This document shows positions 17,006-26,800 of a stretch of DNA of 64,000 bases, piece after piece. Made by a program: the position numbers and the translations under genes. The notes under the pieces were generated by a model. It saw only the letters and a list, made by a program, of their open reading frames with translations, ran no database searches and had not been told where the DNA came from. The stretch is from positions 1,117,015 to 1,181,014 of the forward strand of contig JACQXA010000004.1 of NCBI GenBank assembly GCA_016208975.1, given 5' to 3'. This DNA is from Nitrospinota bacterium (GTDB taxonomy: Bacteria > Nitrospinota_A > UBA7883 > JACRLM01). Within the stretch, counting starts at the first letter, position 1; the number at the start of each line of letters is the position of its first letter.

Positions 17006-18847
17006 TCAGCCTTTCCAATGCTCATTGTTCGAGTGTATTTCCAGCGGCAAAATCACATGGAAGCTTGCCCCCTTGCCCGGTTCGCTTTCCACGCTTATCT
17101 TGCCTTTCAACCTGTCCACCAGCTGTTGGCATATGGCCAACCCTAATCCCGTTCCACGGCCCACCGGTTTGGTGGTGAAGAACGGATTGAAGATTTTATC
17201 CAGGTTCTCCGGGGGTATGCCGCTTCCGGTGTCTTCGATGACCAAATGGAAATTCTCCCCGTCAAACGACGTGGTGGTGATTATCTCCCCCCGGTCTTCA
17301 ATGGCGTCCACCCCGTTGTTGTAGATGTTCAGCAGGACCTGCTCCACCATGTTCAAGTCCGTCCGGATGGGTGGCAGGTTCCCACCCAGGTTGTTCACCA
17401 GCGCCACATGCTTGTCCTCGGTCTTGTGCTTGGCCAGCCCCTGGGTGGCCAGCGCCGCCTGGTTTATATCCACCACGCTTACGAATATCTCCTGTTTCCT
17501 GGCGAAATTCAGCAGGGACCTTGTGATGTCCAGGCAACGCTCCGCCTGCGAGGTGATCATGGCCAGCACGCCCATAACCGTGTCCTGCCCCACCCGGGCC
17601 ACGCCTGACAGCTTCAATTTGTCCATCAGGTCTTCGGCGTACCCGGAGATGATGGCGATGGGGTTGTTTATCTCGTGGGCCACGCCCGAGGCCAGTTCGC
17701 CGATAGCGGCCATTTTGCTGGCCTGCAAAAGCTCGTCCTGTGCGTGGGCCAGCTCCATGGTGCGTTTCTTCACCATCTCCTCCAGGCTTTCGTTGTACTC
17801 CTTCAGCTTGGCTTCCAGCTTGAGCCTGTGGGTGATGTCGCGGATGATTAAGTGGATAACCTCGCCAGCCTGGGTGCTTATGACGTTGGCGGTGATGTCG
17901 CAATAAAGCTCCGCTCCGGCCCTGTTCTTCATGGGAACCCCCTCCAGCCGCCCGGCGGCGCCCAGCAGGGCGGTGTTTAGCCGCTCGGTAAGGCCGGGAC
18001 CCAGAAGGAAGTTTAAATCTTTGCCCGTCAGCTCTTCCTTGGGGTAGCCGGTGTAATCGCATGTCCGGCTGTTGCTCTCTATTATTTTCCCCTCGGCCAT
18101 GTCCACCACCAGTATGGCGTCTCCGGCGTTCTCCATGAAAGACCGGTATTTGCGCTCCGACAGGCTCAGGTTCCGGGTGCGCTCCTCCACCGTGCGCTCC
18201 AACTGCTCGTTGAAACGCTGGATCTGCTCGAACAGCAGGATGTTGGCGAAGGCCAGCGCCGCCTGGTTTGTGATGAGGTTCAGCACCCGTTCGTTGTCTT
18301 TGGAGAAGGCGCCAATGTCCGGGTGGGACATGTTCACAACCCCCACCACGTCGTCTTTCCCCTTTATGGGAAGACACAACAGCGATTTGATGGAGGAGGA
18401 AACGGCCGTGCCACCCATCTCCAGAAACCGGGCGCTTTCGCTTACGTCTTTAATCAGCAGGGAGGTGCCATGCTTGGCCACCCACCCGGCCACGCCTTCG
18501 CCCAGCGGCATGCTACTGGCCCGGGGATCGCCCGGATCGAAATAACGCACCTCATGGTCCCGCTGGCCCCGAACCGCCGTAAGCTGGATGAACCGGCGCT
18601 CCGGATCCACCACCCAAAGGGAGCAGTTCTCGGCCATGGTCTCGTCTATGATTATGTCCACTATCTCCACGCATACGCGGCGCTTGTCCAGGTTCCACCG
18701 GATGGAGTCCCCGATCCGCTTGATGATGGAGAACTCGTTGACCTTCTCCCTGAAAGCCGCGTTGGAGTCCGCCAGGGCCTTGGCGTAAGTGTCCCGCTCT
18801 TTTCTCAGCTCTTCGAGCTGGCTATACAAATCTTCAGCGCCGTTCAT
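17006..18847 (-). CDS. GAF-PAS sensor histidine kinase
   Basis: A 613-residue kinase without clear membrane helices, so probably cytosolic. Order: short coiled coil (1-35), GAF (about 45-200), coiled coil, PAS (about 225-345), HisKA with the H-box ASGVAHEINNPIAIISGYAE, and HATPase with N-box NIYNNGVDAIED and DTGSGIPPENLDKIFNPFFT plus GTGLGLAI. Start codon overlaps the HDOD gene stop as ATGA, and its end overlaps the regulator gene, so HDOD-kinase-regulator form one operon. The signal is unknown. Confidence 0.93.
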   Translation of the reverse strand: MNGAEDLYSQLEELRKERDTYAKALADSNAAFREKVNEFSIIKRIGDSIRWNLDKRRVCVEIVDIIIDETMAENCSLWVVDPERRFIQLTAVRGQRDHEVRYFDPGDPRASSMPLGEGVAGWVAKHGTSLLIKDVSESARFLEMGGTAVSSSIKSLLCLPIKGKDDVVGVVNMSHPDIGAFSKDNERVLNLITNQAALAFANILLFEQIQRFNEQLERTVEERTRNLSLSERKYRSFMENAGDAILVVDMAEGKIIESNSRTCDYTGYPKEELTGKDLNFLLGPGLTERLNTALLGAAGRLEGVPMKNRAGAELYCDITANVISTQAGEVIHLIIRDITHRLKLEAKLKEYNESLEEMVKKRTMELAHAQDELLQASKMAAIGELASGVAHEINNPIAIISGYAEDLMDKLKLSGVARVGQDTVMGVLAMITSQAERCLDITRSLLNFARKQEIFVSVVDINQAALATQGLAKHKTEDKHVALVNNLGGNLPPIRTDLNMVEQVLLNIYNNGVDAIEDRGEIITTTSFDGENFHLVIEDTGSGIPPENLDKIFNPFFTTKPVGRGTGLGLAICQQLVDRLKGKISVESEPGKGASFHVILPLEIHSNNEHWKG

Positions 18848-19731
18848 TTCTTGTCGCTCGCGAACGATTCGATCATTTCCCGGCTCTTTTCGGTTTCTTC
18901 CAGGACAAAGGCTAAATCCTCTTCATTGATGTCCGCAATCGAGAGGGCGTTGGGATCTAGAGCCACCTGGGCGTCATCTCCGCCAGAGCCTATCCCCAAC
19001 TTGCGGCATAAATGGTCGGCTATGTGGACGATGGCGGAGGTCACCTTGCAAACATCATCGTCCTCGCAGTCCGATGGTTTGTGATGGCATCTGATGGCCG
19101 AAATCACAGGTGAAGGGAATAGCCACTTCCGGGCCAGATAATATCCGGCCTCGGCATGGTCCATCTCAAAAACCCGCTCTTCAATGTCGCGCACCCATGC
19201 TTTTTCGGCCTTGGCCGTTTCAACCACCCGGGCATATTCTTCATTGAAATAATTATCGAAAACCACTTTCCCCAAGTCGTGCAACAGGCCGGAAAGGAAA
19301 ACGGTTTCAGCGTCCACCCCGCTCCTGAATTTGCGCCTGTCCAGCAATTTGCGGGAGATGGTGGCCACGCCTATGCAATGGGTCCAAAAACCGGTCCGGT
19401 CAAACGCCGAGCGTTTCCCACCGGCGGAACTATGGAAAATGGATACCCCCAGCGCCATTGTCTGCACCGTTTTATAGCCTAATATCACAACCGCGTGGGA
19501 GATGGAGGAAACCTGCCTCATGTGGCCGTAAAACGCTGAATTTACAAGCCTGAGAATAACGGAGCTGATGGATTGGTCTTTGGAGATCACTTCCGCCAGG
19601 TCGTTGGAGGTGGAGGTGGGATCCTCCACAAGCTCGATGATCCGCACAATGGTGGAGGGCAGGGTGGGCAAGTCTTGCACACGCTGAATCAGTATGCGCC
19701 GTTTTTCCTTGTCCAAATCTGTTTTGTCCAT
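18844..19731 (-). CDS. HDOD domain protein
   Basis: About 295 residues starting at ATG 19731 (MDKTDLDKEK). The HDOD domain covers most of the first 230 residues: LPTLPSTIVRIIELVEDPTS, ISKDQSISSVILRLVNSAFY, and LSGLLHDLGKVVFDNYF, which retains an HD pair. HDOD proteins are signalling or scaffold modules often found with two-component systems. It is the first gene of an operon with the kinase and regulator. A longer open frame to 19833 lacks a ribosome binding site. Confidence 0.88.
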   Translation of the reverse strand: MDKTDLDKEKRRILIQRVQDLPTLPSTIVRIIELVEDPTSTSNDLAEVISKDQSISSVILRLVNSAFYGHMRQVSSISHAVVILGYKTVQTMALGVSIFHSSAGGKRSAFDRTGFWTHCIGVATISRKLLDRRKFRSGVDAETVFLSGLLHDLGKVVFDNYFNEEYARVVETAKAEKAWVRDIEERVFEMDHAEAGYYLARKWLFPSPVISAIRCHHKPSDCEDDDVCKVTSAIVHIADHLCRKLGIGSGGDDAQVALDPNALSIADINEEDLAFVLEETEKSREMIESFASDKK

Positions 19732-19800
19732 GGCAAAAACAAGCCCTGCGCTTATAAAACCAGTTAAAATTAAACCGCCGTTTCTGAATAGAAATGCGTG

Positions 19801-19992
19801 ATGACCACCACAGAATATAATGGGATGATACATTGTGTTTTATTTGGACACAATAACAAAAATGGACATTGTGTATGTTTGCGTTGCGAAAAAGGGGGTA
19901 TTCCCGTTTCTGAGGGAACAAGTTGTGACAAATGTCCTATCAATGTGGAATTACGGGCGCGTATAAAATCCATCTGTAAGGGGCCATGGTGA
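19801..19992 (+). CDS. Possible small zinc-ribbon protein
   Basis: A 55-63 residue frame (start at 19801 or 19825) carrying CLRC, twelve residues, then CDKC: a CX2C-X12-CX2C zinc-ribbon spacing, plus further Cys in HCVC and ICKGPW. It ends 35 bp before the YwiC-like gene on the same strand. No good ribosome binding site is seen, and the sequence overlaps CATTGTGT repeats that may instead be operators between divergent genes. Treat as a candidate. Confidence 0.4.
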   Translation: MTTTEYNGMIHCVLFGHNNKNGHCVCLRCEKGGIPVSEGTSCDKCPINVELRARIKSICKGPW

Positions 19993-20027
19993 CGGATATT
20001 AATTGGGCTTGAAAGGCGGTTTTTACG

Positions 20028-20876
20028 ATGCTGGATGATGTTGTTAACACCCTGAAGAGGCCGGTGCTTCCCAAGGAACACGGTATGTGGGTGGCTCTTT
20101 TAGCCCCACTTATCGCCGGGGTGTTCGCTGTTCGCCCTGAAGACGGGTTAAAACCGTTAGCGGCCATATTACTAGGTTTATCAGTAATTTCTGGGGCTTT
20201 CGCCCTGGAACCCATAAAACTCGTTGTTAAATCCGGCGCAGGGGTGGGCAAACGCCGGATTTACTTTTGGGCGGCGGTATATACCTTCCTTGCGCTGGCA
20301 TTTATTGCGCCACTGGTGTTTTTCTATGACCGGGCCGGGCTTGTATGGTTTGCCATTCCCGCAGTGGTCCTGGGTGGAATAAAGATGTGGGCGGGTTTGG
20401 CCAGATCTTTACGGACCTTGATGGTAGAGCTATTAGGCGTGGCCGGCCTGGCCCTGTCCGCCCCCGCCGCAAGTTATACCCAAACCGGCCGGTTGACGGG
20501 CGAGCCGGTCATGCTGTTCATCCTGATGACCGTCTGGTTTTCAGACCGGGTGTTCACCGCCCGCGGGATCCTGGATCTGATGCGTTCCAATGGCCCAACG
20601 CCTCCGCAAGAGAAACGGATTGAAACAAACCGGCGCCAGTTATACATCCATACCGCCAGTTTATCCCTGGCGGCGTTGACGGTGGTTTTCTCCGGCGGGC
20701 TGGCGCCCTGGACCTCCTTTTTGCCTTTCCTGCTTGCCACCATAAAATTCCGGCGGGACGTGAGAAACCCCACCCTTCCCGATGGCCCTATGGCGGTGGG
20801 ATACGCCGAGATGCGGCTAAGCTCCCTTTTCACTGTCATGATGGCCGCCGCGTTCTGGTGGAAAGGGTCATTTTAA
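20028..20876 (+). CDS. YwiC-like integral membrane protein
   Basis: A 282-residue protein with about seven to eight hydrophobic helices. The N-terminal PVLPKEHGMWVALLAPLIAG is the hallmark of the YwiC-like family (PKEHG near the start of the first helix). Family function is not established. Stands alone in the plus direction after the possible zinc-ribbon gene. Confidence 0.75.
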   Translation: MLDDVVNTLKRPVLPKEHGMWVALLAPLIAGVFAVRPEDGLKPLAAILLGLSVISGAFALEPIKLVVKSGAGVGKRRIYFWAAVYTFLALAFIAPLVFFYDRAGLVWFAIPAVVLGGIKMWAGLARSLRTLMVELLGVAGLALSAPAASYTQTGRLTGEPVMLFILMTVWFSDRVFTARGILDLMRSNGPTPPQEKRIETNRRQLYIHTASLSLAALTVVFSGGLAPWTSFLPFLLATIKFRRDVRNPTLPDGPMAVGYAEMRLSSLFTVMMAAAFWWKGSF

Positions 20877-20986
20877 TTTCGTGTGGCGCCCGGTAAATGG
20901 GCGGGCTTGTAATCCCACCGCAAACAAAATAGAATTACAGCCGGTTTTTGATATTTTCCTCTCGCCTTTTCGGAGATTTTTTTAGT

Positions 20987-21559
20987 GTGAGCCAGTCATC
21001 GCCGGAACTGGATATGGAAAGCCTTGACCCCAACGAGGCCAAGCTCGCCAAAGTCCTGCTCGACAACGGCAAACTGACCCAGGAACAGGTCAAGGAATAT
21101 CTGGATTTCCGGGCCGATCTGGAAAAGGGAGGGAAAAAATATCTGGGCGACATTCTGGTGGAACGCGGATATTTGCCCCGGCAGGTTGTGGACGATTTTT
21201 TTACAGAACACAACCAGCTATACCTGGACTTCTGCTCCCGCCTCAAAGACGAGGGGTTTTTGAACCGGGAACAGTTCAACCAGATCATGGCCCATCCCCA
21301 TTCCGATACCAACGTGGTGTCGGTTATGGAGGACTTGGGGATAATGACCAAGGAGAATTTCAGCAAGCTGTTCGCCAACAAGGTGAACGCGCTGAGATTG
21401 GGCGACTGGCTTCTGGCCAAACGCAAGATAGACCCGGCCTTGTTGACCAAGGCCCTGGCGGAACAGAAAATCTACCGCTTTGAGGACTACCTTGTGTATC
21501 ACGACCTGGCGCCAAAATCGCTTATTGATTACATAAAATCCAAACTGGGGATGCACTAA
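20987..21559 (+). CDS. Hypothetical protein, helical, MshEN-like repeats
   Basis: About 190 residues from GTG 20987, which follows GGAG at 20972. The sequence is made of repeated helix-turn units such as LAKVLLDNGKLTQEQVKEYL, YLGDILVERGYLPRQVVDDF and LGDWLLAKRKIDPALLTKAL, resembling the N-terminal units of GspE/PilB/MshE ATPases that can bind c-di-GMP, but without any ATPase. A signalling or scaffold role is only inference. A TTG at 20948 is an alternative start. Confidence 0.6.
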   Translation: MSQSSPELDMESLDPNEAKLAKVLLDNGKLTQEQVKEYLDFRADLEKGGKKYLGDILVERGYLPRQVVDDFFTEHNQLYLDFCSRLKDEGFLNREQFNQIMAHPHSDTNVVSVMEDLGIMTKENFSKLFANKVNALRLGDWLLAKRKIDPALLTKALAEQKIYRFEDYLVYHDLAPKSLIDYIKSKLGMH

Positions 21560-21627
21560 GGGCTGTAAAGCCTGACAGGCTTCGTTGGAAATGACGTTGT
21601 AACAAAATAGGGAGGAGACATCTGCAT

Positions 21628-22395
21628 ATGGGGATAATGGAAGGTAAAAAAGGGCTGATAGTGGGCGTGGCCAACGAGCGTAGCATCGCATGGGGCGTCG
21701 CCAAGGCTCTTGCCCGGGAGGGGGCCCAGCTCGGTTTCACCTACGCCATGGAAGCCCTGGAAAAACGTGTCCGCCCCCTGGCCGAAGAGGTGGGCTCCAC
21801 GTTCGTGCACCTTATGGATGTGCAGAACGACCAGCAGATGGACGAGGTTTTCAACATGGCCAGGGAGAGTTTCGGCTCGCTGGACTTTCTTCTGCACGCC
21901 GTGGCCTTCTCCGACAAGAACGAGCTGAAAGGCCCCTATTACAACACCACCCGCAGTAATTTCCTTATGACCATGGACATATCGGTGTATTCGTTCACCG
22001 CCATGGCCCGGCGCGCGGCGGACCTTATGCCCAACGGCGGCTCCATGGTTACGCTGACTTTCTACGGGTCGCAGAAAGTGGTCACAAACTACAACGCCAT
22101 GGGTGTCGCCAAGGCGGCGCTGGAGGCTTCCACGCGCTACCTGGCGGTGGACATGGGGCCGAGGAACATCAGGGTAAACTCCATCTCCGCCGGGCCGGTG
22201 AAGACTTTGGCTTCCGCCGGGATTTCCGATTTTAAGGAGATGCTCTCCATCAACGCCTCCAAGGCTCCTCTCAAAAGGAACGTCACCCTTGAGGAGATCG
22301 GCAACGCCGGCCTGTTCCTGCTTTCAGACCTGTCCACCGGCGTCACCGGCGATAATCTTTTCGTGGACTGTGGCTACCAGGTTACGGGTGTGTGA
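21628..22395 (+). CDS. fabI: Enoyl-ACP reductase (NADH), FabI
   Basis: A 255-residue short-chain dehydrogenase that carries out the last reduction in fatty acid elongation. The FabI-specific nucleotide site GVANERSIAWGVAKAL lies at residues 12-27, and the catalytic Tyr-x6-Lys is seen in NYNAMGVAKAALEAS. The C-terminus DLSTGVTGDNLFVDCGY is typical. A strong site AGGGAGGAG precedes ATG 21628. The stop overlaps the next start as GTGA, so mfnB is translationally coupled to it. Confidence 0.96.
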   Translation: MGIMEGKKGLIVGVANERSIAWGVAKALAREGAQLGFTYAMEALEKRVRPLAEEVGSTFVHLMDVQNDQQMDEVFNMARESFGSLDFLLHAVAFSDKNELKGPYYNTTRSNFLMTMDISVYSFTAMARRAADLMPNGGSMVTLTFYGSQKVVTNYNAMGVAKAALEASTRYLAVDMGPRNIRVNSISAGPVKTLASAGISDFKEMLSINASKAPLKRNVTLEEIGNAGLFLLSDLSTGVTGDNLFVDCGYQVTGV

Positions 22396-23198
22396 CGGGT
22401 TACGATAACAATAGAGGCGCCCAGGCAATCCCCGGGCGCCGGTTAAAAATCCTTTTTTCCGTTATCGCGCCGGAAGAAGTTCCGGACATCATCCCCGCCT
22501 CCGATGTCATAGACTTGAAAGATCCCTCCAAAGGCCCCCTGGGCGCCCCGGATACGGCGTTGGTTAAATTAACAAAAGAGACGTTAATCTCATCAGGCCA
22601 TGGGCATAAAACCATCTCCGCAAGCCTGGGAGACGCTTTAACGCGCCATGGGGATTATCACAAGCTCGGCAGGCAGATGGCGGAAGCCGGGGCGGATATC
22701 GTTAAAATAGCCCTGTCGGCCCTGGCTCCGGAGGACGCTCTTTTCGCGCTGACCCTCCTGCGCCAATCGTTGCCGCGCCGGACGGCTTTGGTGGCGGCGG
22801 TTTACGCCGATGCCCGGATGCCCGGCGCCGTAACGCCGGAGCTTTTGCCCGGCATAGCCCAATCCGCCCTGGCGCAGGGCATTTTGCTGGACACCATGGT
22901 GAAAGACGGCCGGACCATTTTCGACCATATCCCGGCGCCACTACTGGCTTCCATATCCCGCGATGCGAAAAACCGTGGCCTTTTCGTTGCGCTGGCGGGT
23001 TCGCTGGGAATAGGTGATGTGGAACAGGCCATCTCGGCGGGAGCGGATTATGTTGGGTTCCGCTCGGCTATCGTAAAAAACGGCGGGCGCGGTTCCGTGG
23101 GGGTGGATGGGGCCAAAGCCATGTCCATCCGGCGAAAGCTTGTGGAGTTTTCAGCCCCGCCTAAAGACCATGCCGGGGTCACGGCCTTGTCACTTTAG
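22392..23198 (+). CDS. mfnB: (5-formylfuran-3-yl)methyl phosphate synthase, MfnB-like
   Basis: A 268-residue protein of the DUF556/MfnB family, which condenses two glyceraldehyde-3-phosphate molecules to the furan precursor of methanofuran. The family's Lys-bearing stretches are visible: DVIDLKDPSKGPLGAP near the start and VKIALSALAPEDAL in the middle. It overlaps fabI by GTGA and converges on the amino-acid-kinase-like gene with a 20-bp overlap. The enzyme is known from methanogens and from bacteria using methanofuran-like cofactors for C1 transfer. Confidence 0.82.
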   Translation: MTGYDNNRGAQAIPGRRLKILFSVIAPEEVPDIIPASDVIDLKDPSKGPLGAPDTALVKLTKETLISSGHGHKTISASLGDALTRHGDYHKLGRQMAEAGADIVKIALSALAPEDALFALTLLRQSLPRRTALVAAVYADARMPGAVTPELLPGIAQSALAQGILLDTMVKDGRTIFDHIPAPLLASISRDAKNRGLFVALAGSLGIGDVEQAISAGADYVGFRSAIVKNGGRGSVGVDGAKAMSIRRKLVEFSAPPKDHAGVTALSL

Positions 23199-23826
23199 TC
23201 CCCACCGTTCCACGCCCGGCCAGCGCCGCCTTTAACCTTTCGGGGTGAAGGCCGTTTACGATGAATACCGTTACACCCTTTTCAACGCCATCGAAAAACA
23301 GCGGGTCCACCACACCGGTATTCACTGGGGCGCCAGCGTCCACTTCGTCCATCAGGGAGCCGTTGGCTCCCATAACTCCGTCCACACTTTTCACCAGTAC
23401 CAGGTTTGCAAGCCCCAGGGCGCGGGTGATGTGAAGGGATATGGTGTCCGAGGTGGCCTCCCACGTTTCGGGGATTTCATGGGCGTCAAGAATGTAAGGG
23501 TAGGGGATGAACACCGGTATCTTTTTCCCCGTCCAGGCCTGTTGGGTCTGGGTTTTGTCGTGAACGGCCACGGCCCCGCCGATCAACGATACAAGCTCAA
23601 ACCCGTACTGGGCCATGGAAAGCACGGCCTGCACATGGGCCACTTTTTCGCCGCCGCCGTTTCCACGGATGAAATCGGCGTAAACACCGCCACCGGGTAT
23701 CACCACCAGTTCCGCCGTTACCGCCGCCTGTTCCACGGCGCGGGCCACCATTGAAAGCCGCCCGTTCCCGCCAAGGCTTCCGCCTATCTTCACCGCGCGG
23801 CGGTTTGGCGCCTCCGGGGTTTTCAC
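23179..23826 (-). CDS. Amino acid kinase fold protein, MfnE-like
   Basis: A 215-residue member of the amino-acid kinase superfamily: N-terminal KIGGSLGGNGRL, ELVVIPGGGVYADFIR, and WEATSDTISLHITRALGL with LVLVKSVDGV. The order and spacing match the MfnE phosphotransferase that phosphorylates the furanmethyl phosphate intermediate of methanofuran synthesis, and the adjacent mfnB supports this. Start is GTG overlapping the Fn3 gene's stop (GTGA), so it is the last gene of the kinase-PEGA operon, an odd pairing. Confidence 0.7.
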   Translation of the reverse strand: MKTPEAPNRRAVKIGGSLGGNGRLSMVARAVEQAAVTAELVVIPGGGVYADFIRGNGGGEKVAHVQAVLSMAQYGFELVSLIGGAVAVHDKTQTQQAWTGKKIPVFIPYPYILDAHEIPETWEATSDTISLHITRALGLANLVLVKSVDGVMGANGSLMDEVDAGAPVNTGVVDPLFFDGVEKGVTVFIVNGLHPERLKAALAGRGTVGTKVTRP

Positions 23827-26800
23827 TTCAACGTGGTAACGTTCACCGGCGCGGAGGTTTCGCTTTCCAGCCCGGCCTTGTCCACCGCCGTGATCACGAA
23901 CGAATACGATGTGTCGGGCTTTAGCCCGTTCACTTTATAAGTGGCCTGTTTGCTGTCCGCCACTTTCTGCTTACCGAAGAACCCGGCGGAATAGATGGTG
24001 TAATGGTCAATGTCCGTTTCCGGATTGGGCTTCCAGCTGAGGGTAACGCTGGCCCGTTCCGCTGTGGCTGTAAGCTCTCTGGGCATGGAGGGCGCCGCCT
24101 TGGTGGTAGCCGACGCGGCATCGGACTCGGGACTCATCAGGTCGTCCTTGTCCAGCGCCTGGACGCGGTAATGGTAAGTGGCCCCGTCTTTCAACCCGGC
24201 GTCCTCATAGAAGGTCTCCTTCACCGTGCCGATGGAGGAATACGACCCGCTACGGCTGGCGGCGCGAAGCACCCTGTAGCTTACAATGTCTTTCTCGGGG
24301 TTGGCGTTCCACTTCACCGTGGATTTGCGCGCCTCCCCCTGGGTGGCGAACAACCCCGTGGGCGTGGCCGGGGCCGGTTTGGTGCGGGCGGAAACCACGG
24401 TTTTGATCTCGCTTTCCACATCCACCACGTTGAACGACCGGACGGCATAGAAATATTCCGCCCCGTCTTTCATCCGGGAGCCCCACTCGCCGGTGTCTTT
24501 ATACTGGCTGGCTTTGGGTTCGCGGATGCTTTTGATCTTCTTCAACGACTGGGCCGATTCCCCGCGCCAGATGGAGTAACCCGCCACTTCACCTCCGGCC
24601 ACCGGCGCCCAGCTTAACGCCACCTGTTTCACCAGGCCAGACACCGCCTTCACATCCGAAGGGCCAGGAGGAGGGCCAAGTGTTTCCGCCTTGGCCGGAG
24701 CGGACAACTCCGACTCGGCTCCGCCGGAATTCACCGCCGTAACGCGATAGTAATAAGCCAGTCCGTCTTTTAATTTGTCGCCGCTCTTGTCCTGGTCGGT
24801 GTATTCGGTGACGGTCCTGCCGGAAAGCTCTTTTATGGCCATGAACACTCCGTCCGGCGCGGTATGCCGGTAAATCCGGTAAGCGGAAACATCCGGATCC
24901 GGGCTTTTATCCCATGATACTGAAACTGTCCGCACCCCCGAAGCCGCTATCGAAACCCCCGTAGGGGCCGGTGGTTTGGCGCGGGAGGCGGCGCTGGCGG
25001 GGGTTGTGGGGTTGCCAGGTTTCTTGTCCCGGTTATAGGAGACCACCCGGTACCAGTAGGTTTTCCCGTCTTCGAGAATATGCTTGTCCCTCTCCCGGGG
25101 CTTGTCCACATAACCCAGCGCGCTTTCCGAAAGATCGGCTATCTCCGCGAACTCGCCCGTCTCCGATTCGCCCCGGAACACTTTATAGCCCACCGTGTCC
25201 TCGTCGTCGCTATTTCCCCAGGCAAGCCTTATCTCCCGGATAAGGCCCGACTCCGCCAAAAGCGACAACGGCGGGTTCGGCCCTCCCTTGGCCACCACAT
25301 TGCCGGCTTCGGACGGTTCGCTCCGTTCTCCCTCGTCGTTATAGGCCACAACCTTGTAGTAATAGTTCTGGCCGTCTTTGAGCTTGCCCGCGCCCTTGTC
25401 CAGATATTCCACATTCTCGCGGCCGCTGATTTTTCTTAGCTCCTCGAAGGGGCCCTTGGAATTATCCGACCGGTACACCACATACCCTTCCACCTCCGGC
25501 TCGGGGTTCATGTTCCAGCGGACCGTTATTTCCCGGTATCGCTTCGAGTACCCTCCCACGCCGGTGGGGGCGCTGGTCCGCATGCGGATCATGTCGCCGC
25601 TCTGCACGCTGTTACGCTCGGTCTCCCGGATTATCCGCGCCTGGGAAGAGGCGGGGCCGGGCACGGTAACTTTTATTTTCCCCGTTATCACCTGGTTGAT
25701 GGAAAGCACCATGCCGCTGACAGGGTCCATCACCCTCTCGCTGGCGCGGAACACGGTGAACACCTTGTCCTTGTCCACCCCTTTCAATGTCCCCACGTTC
25801 ACGGTGACGGTCTTTCCGAAACCTTCACCCTCCCGTTTACGCTCCACCACGAACCCTTCCATGTGGGGCAAAACCTTGTACACCGTCACGTTTATGGGGG
25901 CTCCCGGGCGCCCTGAGTATTGGATATTCCCCTCGGCGTCCATCGCTTCGATGTAATACTGGAGCTTTCTTGCGGCCATGAAAACATCCGGCAGGGTGAA
26001 CTCGTAGTCCCCCAGGCCGGTGGTGTCTTTCATGGGCTCTTGCAGATAGGTGGAGTCCTCCCCCCGCTTGTAATAAAGCCTGGCGGAGGCCAGCGCCTTG
26101 TTGTCCCGCACGTTGGCGCGGATGACAAGTTTGGAGGCGTCGGACGTGGCGGTGACGGGTGTGTGGAATATCCTGGGCGGTTCCTTGTCCAGCTCCGTCA
26201 CGCGCACATCGTAAGGCCGCTCGGCGGAGCCTTCATAGGTGTCCGCGCCGCCGGTGTCTTTGGCGATGATGAAATACTGCACTCCCTCGCGGGTCACTTT
26301 CTCGCCGGGGATAACGCCTTCGTACACCCCCAGGGCGGACTGCTCCATCAGGGTGGACTCATAGGCGCCAGTTCCGCTTAGCGAACGGTAATGGAGCCGC
26401 GCCTCGGTCACGCCGATGTTGTCGGTAATCTGCGCCTTCACCCGTAACGATTTACCCTCCACCCCATTCTGGACGGCTTTGTGCTCTATCACCGGCGGCG
26501 TCTCGTCGGCCACGTTGAGTTCCAGGTAAAACTCTATCCGTTCCGATTCGCGGGCCGTAATCTCCCGCTCCTCGGCGCGATAGCCCTGTTTGACTATTTT
26601 CACTTTGTGCGGGCCGGCTGGCATGTCTTCCACCACCACCGGCGTAAGTCCCGTCAGCTTGTCGTCTATGTACACTTCCGCGTCGGCGGGCTGGGTGAGG
26701 ATGACCACCGCGCCCAGGTGCCTGGCCCGGGCCTGGTTGAACAGCCGCACAATCTGGGGCGGGTATTTCTTGGCCGAGAGTTTCAGATGGGGGTCTAACA

